DNA from: Phaffia rhodozyma
Taxonomy: Eukaryota; Basidiomycota; Tremellomycetes; Cystofilobasidiales; Mrakiaceae
Direction of reading: 5' to 3'
Assembly (NCBI GenBank): GCA_014706385.1
Contig: JACGZH010000001.1
Span: 62,001-126,000 of the forward strand
Length of the DNA: 64,000 nt
In this document: piece after piece, positions 15,609 through 26,429 of the stretch
Position numbering within the stretch: position 1 is the first letter of the stretch
Layout of the letters: each line of letters opens with the position of its first letter
Program-made: the position numbers and the translations under genes
Notes under the pieces: model-generated
Databases searched by the model: none
Told to the model about the DNA's origin: nothing
Seen by the model: the letters and a program-made list of their open reading frames with translations, nothing else

Positions 15609-18190
15609 ATGAGCGGTCAAACACCTTCACGGTCGAGAACAGGTTGGTCAATCAAACGAATATCAGAATGGCTTTGTTCAAATATTACACATGTGGTTGA
15701 CGGTTGATTCGTATTATATAGGCTGCGACACTTGCAAATGAGTCTCAACTCCATTCGCGCTTTGAATCAAGTGAAGGTTTTGACAATTTAAATGATTCTG
15801 CTAATTTTATCATCATCACAGTGCGCAAAAAGAAATGTGATGAACAGTGGGATAGAGCCGGAATCTGCACACGATGTCGGGTCGGCAAATACACATGCGT
15901 GAAAGAATCAACCAGGCCATCACGTAGCCGTCGTGAGCTGGATAGGCCAGCGACTCCAAACCTACTAGACGAATCGTCTCTACGCCCTGTTTCATCGCAA
16001 CAACTCTCGGATCAAAATCCGCCTGAGCAACCAACGGCCGGCTCATCAAAGCTCCCTTCGACGCTCGAATCTTCAACTGTCTATCCTCTTTCGTCACTAC
16101 CGTCACTTCAATCCTCTTCATACGACCAGGGAAATCACAATAATTCCTTCTCTGTCTCTTCGCTGCAATCTGATTCATTATCCAACTATCCTTTGATTGA
16201 TTTCTCCCCACTGCCGTCTTTCCTGTTCCCAACTGGCTTCGAGTCTGACCTCTCGCTCCCCGAACTGCTTGGTACAATCGACGCCAGTTCGTCAAGGATG
16301 GAAGCCTTGCCATCTTTGCTACTTTCTCCAAGAAGTGAGGCGGAGATACAGCAGATATACCAGAATGAGAGATATCCTAATCCAAATACAACGTCAACGA
16401 CGGGATCGAAGGAACCCTCCAATCCATCGGATAGCGGAGAACAAAAGGACCGACAATTCTACTCTATGGATGTTTTCTCTTCTGTTAATGCTGCGCCCTT
16501 TATATCGAGGCACGCTGCATCCCCTCAACAAATCAGATCCGATGTTGCTGGGTTCTCCGCTGTTCAACCCGAGCACTCAGGCCAGGATGACTTATCAACA
16601 CATTCTTCCGAGGACAGACTGGGTGCGAGTACATTGATAGAGATGAGAGAGTTCGCCAATGAGTGGTGGACTTTTTATAACTCGCTTAATGAATCTTACT
16701 TTAGTTCAATTCCTATACCGGCGAGAACTATCGTCAAGAAGTACATGTTTGACTCGATGCTGACTGCACACAGCGACGTGAATCGCGGCGCAATTTGTAT
16801 GTGTTATGCTTTCTTTCATCTTATCGACTCACAACATGTATCTAAACTCCATGCGCACTGTATCTGTGGGCACTCTCTAGCGGCATGGTGTTCATCACAT
16901 TATTCGATGTTGCTTGCAAAGGAGCGCAACCCTGCGTAAGCTATCCTCTGTACTGAAGCTCTTTGATACACATCGTTGCTTCCCTAAGCTTCTCGTCCTT
17001 TTTGTTCTTCAGGTGGGAAGAATGGCATGACAAGGCCGGACGATATTATCAGCAAACTGTCCTTCTACTTGAAGACAAAGCGTATGGTCTCAAGAACCGA
17101 CTAGGTGCCGTCCTTGATCTTCGACTTGCTCAGGTAGCTACAGCAGTTCTTCCTGCCGTACTCAATGCTTGTGATACTTGTGTTGATAATTATCATCCTT
17201 TCTCTTCTCACTGATCTCAGATTGATCGACATGGTACCACTCCAGCCTATTTTCTCTTGCTGACAGCGCAAGAGTTCCTTCGCGAACTTCTGGGCCCGGA
17301 TCATCTTGAATTCGACTTTGGGAAAACAGCAACAGTCGAATCTCTCGCCTTTCGAGCGTATATATATTCGGACGTGTTTAGAACAGTAGCATTGAGCAAG
17401 CGCCGCACTTTTTTTCGAGTATTCAATGACACATCACCGACTACGTATGCAGAAGATGGTACAGACAAACTGACGACCGTTAATGAGCGCACGTTATCGG
17501 TACACCTTGGCCTACCAGCCGAATTATTGTGCTGCTTCGCCGAGATCAGTAATGCTGTCGTTGACGAGTCCGAGGCCCGCAACGCAGATCCAGAGCGAAT
17601 ACAGTCGAAGGTGAATGCGATCAAAACTCGCATCGAAGCCTTCGAGTCGGATGCAGTTCTGGCTAGGAACACAGCTGGACCTGGCAACAGTGCCGAGGTT
17701 ATATCAGATTTAGCGACGCAGGAAACGTGGCGTCATGTGAGTCACAACTTTGATGTATGTTCGTCTATGTATTCGAAAGATTGTCTTTGCTGATATCAGC
17801 TGCATACTCGACTAGGCGGCCTTGATCTATCTCTTTTCATCCCTGGCACAACTTGGCTCGCTTGCTCTACCCCTCCGTCAATCGCTTTCTCAGATTCTTC
17901 TCCTTTCAAGCTCACTGTCTCAACCGTCTACTCGTCATCCTGCGTCAAATATTTTCCGCTCTTCGTCGCGGAACGCAATCTGGTTTCTTGCTAGCACAAT
18001 CGCTGTCACCGAAACCGATCGTGAGGCATGTCGACAAGGCCTACTCGAAGGAGAAAGAAGTGAGCTGGACAGAGAGCAACTCAGAGCGGTCGAGAGGCTG
18101 TGGAGAGAGGTTGATGAAAAAGGGGTCGCGCCGGCTTGTTGGAGGGAGTTCCTAGAGGAACAACAAATGAAGGTCGGGTTTTTCATTTGA
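15609..18190 (+). CDS. Zn2Cys6 transcription factor with a predicted AT-AC intron
   Basis: Seven exons give 697 residues: 15609-15642, 15722-15737 (16 bp), 15820-16796, 16881-16935, 17013-17133, 17221-17736, 17816-18190. The N-terminal zinc cluster reads GCDTCKVRKKKC, then ICTRC and YTC, with the C-x2-C-x6-C...C-x2-C-x6-C spacing of Gal4-type factors. That spacing needs the intron 15738-15819 to run from ATGAGT to CAC, i.e. AT-AC rather than GT-AG. A Ser/Pro-rich linker follows, then an alpha-helical fungal-specific regulatory region (GTTPAYFLLLTAQEFL, RREVDEKG-like end, WREFLEEQQMKVGFF). Regulatory targets are unknown. The neighbouring SDR gene and second Zn2Cys6 gene suggest an accessory metabolic region. 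Confidence 0.75.
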
Positions 18191-19162
18191 TTCAGGTGAT
18201 AGCTGAATGCAAGTGCCCCGACCTACTCTGTCTGTTGTTTTATTGTCACCCTTTTCTTTGCTCACACACACAACTTTGTTATAGAGTGATACTGTCATAC
18301 ATATAGTCAGAAAAACATAGCACCATAGCTCTCTGTATTTGAGATACCTAGAAACCTATCAGTCGATTTCTAAAACATTGTCGAGACCGCATTCACTCTG
18401 TTTCTTCTGTCAATTTTGTATCTGTACTCGTAGTCCTCGTGAATGATTATATCAATTACGTTCCCAGCCTTTTGAAAGTTCACAAACATTGATCGAAATG
18501 AAAAGTGAACCAAATCACATGTATCAGAATAACTAATTTGAATTTGCGCGACCGAGGTCACATATCTCTGGGGCGTTGTATCATTGCTCATAGATAAGAA
18601 GTATGACAATACAAATGTCTGGAAACGTAGTGAACCAGCTCATAGGATCTTAGCGGCGTTAGTGGAAAGCCATACGTTTCATAGCACAGTCATTTAAGAA
18701 GCAAGACAACATTCACGAACGGATAGAGCGTTGCGTGAAGAGCAGGATTGAAGGCAGCTCTTCATCTCATTTTACATCGCGAAGAACGACCACAAATATT
18801 CATCGCTGTGTTCCAAAATGACGTCCGATATCTGACTAGCAAGAGGTCACGCGAACGGAAGGCTCAACAGGAAAGATAATAGGGAAGAAACTCAATTAAC
18901 ATGATCAAGTGAGCTCTGAAGTTGATGAAGAGCAATACGAAGGAAAAAGATATATATTTTCAAAAGTTTCGGCTCTCGAGCGCTTCCGTTCTTCTATGGA
19001 CAGCGTTCATTGGATGTTCATCCTTTTACATGTCGACGACGTTCGAGACAATAGCAATACATTCGATGTTATAAGTCACTGAATTCGATCGACGTCCGAA
19101 TGTGGTTTACCACGGGGTAATAAGAGGATATATCCATCGCAATCCATCCTCTATATCTCATC

Positions 19163-19356
19163 CTATATGAACAAATGATCAGAAGTAGAAGTATAATTAG
19201 AGATACAATCGGCGCGTCCGAGATGATACTGAGTGATCGTTCTATTCTTCTCGGAATTGAAGACTACAGAGGATATATTCGTACTAGAACACTCGTTGGA
19301 AGTTCCATCGACATGAGGTAAAGTAACCCAATCAAGGGGACTAGCCATACGTCCAT
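19163..19356 (-). pseudogene. possible remnant exon related to the membrane protein at 33-36 kb
   Basis: Reading from 19356 downwards after an AG acceptor, the frame gives HGRMASPLDWVTLPHVDG. In the gene at 32916-36096 the exon starting at 34480 gives HGHAAGPYDWITLPRVNA, also straight after an AG acceptor at the same codon phase. About ten of sixteen core residues match and the splice position is the same. After this the two sequences diverge and this copy ends at a stop. No further exons could be matched, so it may be a decayed duplicate, or a second diverged gene I cannot resolve. Confidence 0.3.
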
Positions 19357-20252
19357 CTACCAACAAAGATATCAACATCGTTGATGAGACATCGGCGAAG
19401 TATCTCAATGTCGAAGCATCGGTCACATCTTTCCTCTACACAAGACAATGTGGAGGTAATGTATCACAGGGGTTTACATAAGCAGATCCACATAAGATCC
19501 TTGGTATCAAATCATTCTGGACCTATATACCAGCGTTTCCATTCTCGCTAGACGTATATTTCCGAGCGGCACCTTCTGCAAATTAAGAAGATGAATCATC
19601 CATAGAAATGATTATGATTTGAGCGATGTCAAGTCCTGACCTATCCAACAGATTGACGTCAGGCTATACATCTAAAAGTGTCAGGCATAGAGGCGGGGGG
19701 AGATCCTGCCATGGCCAGAGCTGTTCTCTTGCGCTTTATTGCTAACACAAGAGGATCGAGCTTTTTCAAACGCAACTGATGAGTTTTATGATGTGAAAGA
19801 TTATCCCATTACTTCAGCTTCTTTGCGTTTCATCAGCTCTTGAGGTGATGCCTCCTCCCTCGTAGAGACTTTCTCTGATCAATCCGATTTGTCGTTGACC
19901 TTTATAAACAACGCTGTGAAGGCCAACTGTGATAGCTTTTCAGATCACAGACAAGAACGAGAACAAACAAAGAGATAGAGAAAAAAAGTTGAAGTACTTC
20001 CGCTAGATATGATCGGTTTCATTGGGCCGCGTGCAGCTCATAAACGACCGTTGCTGACCTGTACAACAACAACTGCTGACTGATATCACGCGATCTTTAT
20101 CCACCTCTTCTGTTCAAAAACAATCCAATATCAATTCTTGTAGTACATAGCAACCGATCATGTGAATTGGTTCCAGTTCACACCCCATAGCCTTGTTAAC
20201 ACTTACCACTTCCCCTCAGGTAAGCATTTCCGGGTCGGGCGCAACTCATATC

Positions 20253-20294
20253 CGGCTTCGGCTTCGGCTTCGGCTTCGGATTCGGATTCGGATT
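20253..20294 (+). repeat. hexanucleotide tandem repeat (CGGCTT)4(CGGATT)3
   Basis: Seven perfect 6-bp units: four CGGCTT, then three CGGATT. It lies about 200 bp upstream of the SDR gene start. It could be length-polymorphic; no function is evident. Confidence 0.9.
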
Positions 20295-20500
20295 CTATTA
20301 CAAAGGCTAAGAAATACTCAGCGGATCCCCCGAGATTGTCCAAGAGATCGACGGATATACATTCAAGGATACTTCGTATATAAGGAAGCTCTATCCAAGT
20401 TGTAGATGACGGCTCAGTTACACATCTCAACAACACTCTCACCCATATCAACCTACTCATCTTGACCTACACCTCTCAACCAAATTTTTTCGCAACAAAT

Positions 20501-21382
20501 ATGAAGGTCTTTATCACTGGCGCTTCTGGTCGACTTGGCTCTAGAATTATCCCCCATCTCATCTCTCGTGGTCACACTGTTGCCGGCCTCGTCCGATCCA
20601 CCGAAAAAGCTAAGAAGATTGAGGCACTGGGTGCGACCGCATTGATTGGGACGACTGCCGACCAGGGACTTCTCAGAAAGGGCGCGAACGAGAATGACGC
20701 CGTGATTCACTGCGCAATGGACCACAAGGACGCTGATTTGGGCAGTCAGATGAAAGGAGAGCGCGAGGCTCTCGACTTCTTCGCCGACGTACTCGAAGGA
20801 TCTGGCAAGGTATTGATTTCGGCGAATGGTACAGTCGCTGTGCAGCCTGGATCAGACGAGCATTCCCAGAGTGCGCCTATCGGACCAAGAGCTGAGACAG
20901 AGAAGGCTGTCTTGGCGTACAAGGATCGAGGAATTTGATCCATCGTCGTCCGATTGGCAATGAATACCCACAGCCCGGACGAGATTCACATGTTTCACAC
21001 CTTCCTCCTCGGCATGGGCAGAAACGCAGGGTTCATTCCATATGTCGAGGGGCTCAACTGGTCGGCTTGCAACGCGGACGACGCCGCTCTTCTCTTTGTG
21101 CTCGCTCTTGAAACGGCCGAGCCCGGAACTATTGTCCATGCCGTTCAAGAATTCCCCCAACTGAAGGCCATTGCTCAGGTGCTTGGCGAGAAGACTAAGA
21201 TGGACACCAAGGCCATCACCAAAGAGCAGGCCAAGGACTTTGGCTTCTTCGGCATCCTCTTGCAGGCTCATCAAGACTTTAGTACTAGCTGGACTAAGAA
21301 AACATTCGGCTGGCAGCCTAAGGGTCAGCTCCTGCTCGACGAGATGAAGCACGCTGATGCTTCCTTCTTCAAGGCTGTATGA
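20501..21382 (+). pseudogene. NAD(P)-binding SDR/epimerase-like gene with in-frame TGA
   Basis: A single intronless frame of 294 codons, interrupted once by TGA at 20936-20938. The start is an atypical short-chain dehydrogenase: beta-alpha-beta motif KVFITGASGRLGSRIIPHL (GxxGxxG), then NDAVIHCAM. The second half (SIVVRLAMNTHSPDE onward to WTKKTFGWQPKG) continues in the same frame with good SDR character. The TGA stands where related proteins have Arg (DRG-x-R-S-VVRL), so a single C-to-T change of CGA would explain it. Downstream codons show no other damage, so the lesion is recent, a strain allele, an assembly error, or is read through. The substrate is unknown. Confidence 0.7.
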
Positions 21383-21959
21383 AGGAGTTTGGCTGACACT
21401 TTTATATATGATTGGTGTATACTTGTTGTGATATCGATGATCTCAAATATAACAAAACCTTCGAAAGGCACCAGAATACCTTGTCTGATATTCTTTTGAT
21501 TTTTATCAATGTGCGCAAAAATTACCACGTCAAGTGGGAATGAACAGCACATGAATAGGATCAGACACAAAGTCTGTGACTGAAAACAAAATATAAAGGC
21601 CGGATGGAAACAATCATTTCGAGGAAGAGACAAAACATTACTGGCAATACGATGACGACCTATGGCATTCATCAGTTTGACTAGGTCATATATGAAAGAG
21701 ACGCCTTCTCTAATCGCTTTGGTAGCGTTTGATTGCCTCGATAGCAGAGTTCTGACAGGTATCACTTCAGTTTGAACAGGATTTACGTCAGGCGACATGA
21801 TCAAACTCAAACCAAGAAGTTTTGATGTCTAGCATGCTTACCCAACGGTGTACACTTCCCCCATTCGCTGCATTGCGAGAACAATGACTGCATCGCATTC
21901 AACAAAAACAAAAAAAAGTGAGCGGTGCGGTGTCTTGCTTCAAAGTGAAGTTTACAACT
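21383..21959. other. intergenic region between convergent genes
   Basis: A+T-rich. The minus-strand open frame at 21325-21810 mostly overlaps the antisense of the SDR gene end and shows no family signal. The exact 3' end of the following minus-strand transcription factor gene is not fixed. Confidence 0.4.
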
Positions 21960-24900
21960 CTACGTACGCTCAGTGTCAATCGATACTGTCAATGCTTCTG
22001 TTACCGCGAAAATGCAATCAGAAGTGAAGGAAACATCAGCAAGAATGTTGTCGAGTGTATGAGATACCTGATTCTGTAAGAAAAGAGAGCTAGCTTAAGC
22101 AGACAGAGAAATATTGACAGACCTTCCTCATTTCCAAGCATCCTAAGACGTCTCACTTCCTCAAGCAAAATATGAGCTGCGTTTCGCCAAGAGACCTACA
22201 AAGTTATCGATAAAACCATATCATCCGGGCATCAGTTCATTCCATCATCTTAGATATCTTAAAAGAGGAGAGAGCTTTCTAGAATTTTGGAAAAAAACGA
22301 ACTAGCATAACGAAGCTGCAACGCCTGAAGTTCACATCTGAGATGACACGGATGAGCTTTACCATAGATCGAGCAGACGACACGGCTTTCGCGCGTGCAC
22401 TCGTATCAAACACCGCTCGTTGTCGATATACCAAAGCGAATGCACTGAGTGAAGACGTTTACAGAAGACATGAGTATGTCTCTATTCGACATGATTGACC
22501 AATCACAATGTACGATTTAAATACCTAAGGATTTCACAATGTAACAATACAACTTCAGAGTCGACACCCCAAGTGTCTCCCCATGAATCCCACGAGGATT
22601 TCATACCCAGACTGTCTCTCATCATAGGATCCAGAGTCCAGGGGGCATTCCCCCCCGAACTTTCTTCGCAGGGTCTGCCTGGTCAGATGGAAGTGACCGT
22701 ACGAATTTTAAAAGCGCGTCTTGCAACCGCAAAATCTCAGATGGTACAGGTTCAGTTATTGGGCCAGCAGAGCTGTCAGATTCGGTCGACAGATCCTCAG
22801 ACAACACCTCTTCCTGCGAAGAAGGACTGAATGAATCTGTTCGGTTCGACATTTGAGAAAGGTATTTATTACGAGTCGAAGGATGTATGAATTCATCCAA
22901 GAGTCGAGCTGCTTCGTTTAACAACAGGTTTCCGATAAACTGACATGATGCACTCCTAGTGTTTCAGCCCAATAGATCAGTCAGCAGATGCAAACTAGAA
23001 GGATGAGATGTGCAAAAATCGAAAAACATACAGGTCTCCAACGAGGGTGTGTTGGGAGTCATCAAACAAACCATACACCGCCGTTATAGGTCGACTGTTG
23101 ACAACCTCAATCTGAAGGAAACAAAGTGCATGGTCAATACGGAGCAGTGTCATATCCTGTCCATCATACGTGATCGACCTACGTGTTCATACTGTTCCAG
23201 CGGCAATGGGAAGGGTGTCTCAATCTCTGACCAGTGCATTGACTTCAAAAAGCAATTGATTTAATTAGATTTTTGATGTATCTCAGTCTTGGTCACAGGA
23301 TATTACCAAGAACTTACAGGGGTCCATCCAGCAGCCGTTGAATGACACCTCTCTAGACCCTGAATATATGTAAGATGACAAAGACAGCCCAGAAATAGTT
23401 TACGACGAATTGGTAATCTCTGGAATGATTCAACCATGCGCCTGGATGTGAAGAGTTGACTCACCCAAGCTTGCCAGAAAGCCCATATATACTCTCCGCA
23501 TTCGATTCCGTCCTTTGGGGGCCGAACCTGACGTTTGACTCTGGCCAGCATTGCTCTGAATGGATTAGGAGGGCCCAAACTGTGATTCTGGAATGAACTA
23601 GGACAGAATGGAAAACTAATGCTTTGAAGGCGAGCGAGAGCGCAAAGCCGCATTGCGATCTGTACAAGATAAAACATACATCTCGTCAACAATGGAGTAG
23701 GATTGAAAGGACGAGGCCATGTCAAATCATAGACACATCGAGAACGCAATGGAGATAGTCTTACTCCTCCTAGGACCCAAGCCGATCGGAATCTCGCTTT
23801 CGAATCTTGGTTCAAGTCCGAGATCGAATATCAGTATCAGATAACATGACCCGTGATTATGTGATTTCATCAGATATGCTTATAGAGAAAGAGCTAACAT
23901 GCTACAGTGCCCAGAACTGTCGCGGCACGGATCAGGTCAATCATCCGCTCGTCCTGATCATCGATTCCATCCTCAAGATGTTTCCTAGCTGTGTGATAAA
24001 ACAAACTTTGCGAAGCCTGAACAGATTCGTCTGGATAGAGCTGACTGGCAGAAATATACTATCTCCGTCAAACATACGAAATCAACATTGTGCTTTGAGT
24101 GAGTAAAACGATGTTGATGAACGAGAACCTCTTGAACCTTCGAAAATAGGGGAGTCATGGTATATGAGAGAACGGACCATAGCGAACAAGAAAGCAGGAT
24201 GTGGTCGTTCGTTCTTGACTGGATCTTTGAGCTTACTGATGAATCAGTAAATTGAGGTAAAACCACAATATTGTTCCAGAACTTGTTTTGTTAGCTCAGT
24301 CACTGATTAGAAGAACGGATTTTCTCATTGAATCCTTTCATAACGAGACATACCTCCAAAATCGTTCAACATGAATCATAACTCCCGATGTTTTCATCTG
24401 CTTAAAGAAAGCCCCAAGAAGAAGATCTCTAATTCTTATCGGAACATCCCCATGCTCTTGAATATATGTCTTCAAAGTAGCTGTACGATCTTCAGTCGAA
24501 GAAGTCACGAGTGGTACTGAGGGTGACTCTTGAGCCAATGATGAGGGCGAGTATTCATTCGGTTGCCCAATTGAAATCAGGAAAGGTTCTGATAAGGATT
24601 GATTCGAGTCGAGCTGCAAAGAAGAAAAGAAACCGAGCTGCATTGGAGCAAGGTCTCCCAGAGCCGCCGTTGACTTCGATACATTCTCTTGATCTAGTGA
24701 AGAAAAGTCGAACTCCCATGGCTCGAGTTCGCGCCTGATTGTATCTGTTTGATCGAGGAACTGGGTGGGGACATGCATGGGACTTGAGTTCGTCTCGGCA
24801 GAGGAGTTCGATGAAACGGTCGATTGAGTCACGCTATTGATTTGCATGGATGGTGGACCAACTGTGATATTATCAGCACTGGAGCTAGTGTTCCATAGCT

Positions 24901-25849
24901 CCTGGAACGCTTGGGTGAACGTCGCCTGCTGGTGCCGCCTAGAAAGTCGGCTGGGATGAGAGACCCTCGAAGGAGTGCTGGGCTTGGGATATTCAAGGAC
25001 AGGGTAGGGATATATGGCAGAGGACATCTTCCTCTGATCCGTGCTAGATAGAGAGAAACCAGCGGACTCATTGGATTCTGATAGGGATAAAATAGATTCT
25101 AGTCGAGCTGAATGACACAGTACAGGCGATATCTAAATCAAAACCTCAGCCACTCAGTACAGATAGTTCAGGAAAAACTAACAAATCTTATCCTCTAATA
25201 TTCTTCCTTCTCGACTCCTGCTGAGATGCGATATCATACATGCATATTTGGGAGCTCTGTGAGGTTCAATAACATTAGTGGTGTGTTGGCTGATGTTCAT
25301 GCTTTTATCAAAGCTATTTTTGAGAGTGATCTATAGATTCAAGCAAGGATTGCACGGCTCACTTTCTTGCACGTTCCACATATAGGCCTCTCACCCGTAC
25401 TGCACAAGAGATGTCAAGTCTGAACTGAAAGCATTGAAATGATGAGGAACAGGGCAAAACTCATACCATTTCTGATATGTAATTCCCACCGACGAAGGAA
25501 AGACAACACTGTCCCAGGTTATGCAACGTTGTAATGGTGTAGCGGGTCTGTTCAAAAATGAAGTCAACTTGCCATTTTCCTCTTTCTGTGAAAAGCAAGC
25601 CGGACAAAACATACTTGACATGTCAGATGGCTGATCAGGTATATTGTTTGAATTGTGATTCTTGAGAAAAGATATGAGTACCAACCTGCATGTTGAGCAG
25701 CTGTTTGTATTATCAGCATAAACCCAAAGATTGCCAATCATCACAGTGTTCAAATGAGAATGGCAACAAGACATAATTGAAACCATGCACGACACTCACG
25801 CCAAGCCACGTTTCAAATACTTGGGACCAGTAGTGGGCTCGGACATCAT
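21960..25849 (-). CDS. Zn2Cys6 transcription factor with zinc cluster split over six exons
   Basis: The first exons read 25849-25800, 25700-25686 (15 bp), 25585-25573 (13 bp), 25471-25467 (5 bp), 25399-25363, 25256-25240 (17 bp), then a long exon 25043-24354. Joined, they give ACSTCRKRKMKCTGERPICGT-CKKSSQIC, an exact Gal4-type C-x2-C-x6-C-x6-C-x2-C-x6-C cluster. The intron after 25573 begins GCAAGT and ends CAG (GC-AG class). The long exon encodes a Ser/Pro/Gln-rich linker. Further exons down to about 22 kb carry the fungal-specific regulatory domain: KLKDPVKNERPHPAFLFAM, QVRPPKDGIECGEYIWAFW, GLERCHSTAAGW and IETPFPLPLEQY. The last exons and stop near 21960 are approximate. Its 5' side faces the permease gene. 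Confidence 0.65.
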
Positions 25850-26429
25850 AGAGCAATGAGATCGACAGTCGTTTTGGCTATGTTATAGATGGTAGTATGT
25901 AGATGTAAATGCAGGTTAGGATTAGTAAGTCGGTAGTCGGTCCGGGGTGAATAGCGCATGATGGGAAACAAACTTCAAAAACGTGGGCAAAGATTGCGCA
26001 GCAAGTAACCGGCCGGATCCGATATCTTATCGAAGATCGAGCATTGGCTCCATTCTTGATTACGCCGGCTTAGGAAGAGGATTGATTCGGCTAAATCACG
26101 TTCAAAGATTCTTGGTTTCAACACATGGTACAGTCGCCTCCTATCTCACGTAAACTTGTGCATCCTAGATAGAGGGTAGAGGAAAACTGATTTAGATGAT
26201 GTTATGACACATAGCAAAAGTTATTCGTTGCTGACTCCTTGAACAAAGTCCTTGTTGTATATCACCCAGCCCCTGAAGAAGCAAACATTCCGCTTGGCAG
26301 CTTTCTTGATCCTTCTGCTTCGTGCTTCCGCAAACAACATATAGAAAATCTAATAGTTTTGCATAAAGCATTCTATATCACTAAAATATCACCACAATAT
26401 CACCAAAATTTGATCATTCAAGCCGGTCA
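25850..26429. other. transcription factor upstream region / permease 3' region
   Basis: 580 bp between the start of the minus-strand transcription factor and the stop of the minus-strand permease. No gene seen. Confidence 0.5.

Larger units (their letters stand above)
18191..20500. other. gene-poor region, possible decayed gene on the minus strand
   Basis: About 2.3 kb with no convincing complete gene. A minus-strand open stretch at 19163-19426 contains a short segment similar to the unrecognised membrane protein at 32916-36096 (listed separately). A plus-strand hexamer repeat is at 20253-20294. The rest is A+T-rich and unassigned. Confidence 0.4.

Noticed and set aside
16881..16935. Alternative frame of exon 4 of the first transcription factor (GMVFITLFDVACKGAQP)
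   Set aside because: It looks hydrophobic and plausible, but no splice choice joins it in frame to the next exon WEEWHDKAG; the other frame joins cleanly on both sides.
25474..25555. Open minus-strand frame reading RCITWDSVVFPSSVG-ITYQKW, looking like a zinc cluster that lost its cysteines
   Set aside because: Treating this stretch as intron and joining AAAATG to the 5-nt exon AAATG gives an exact six-Cys cluster, so the apparent decayed cluster is more likely intron sequence.
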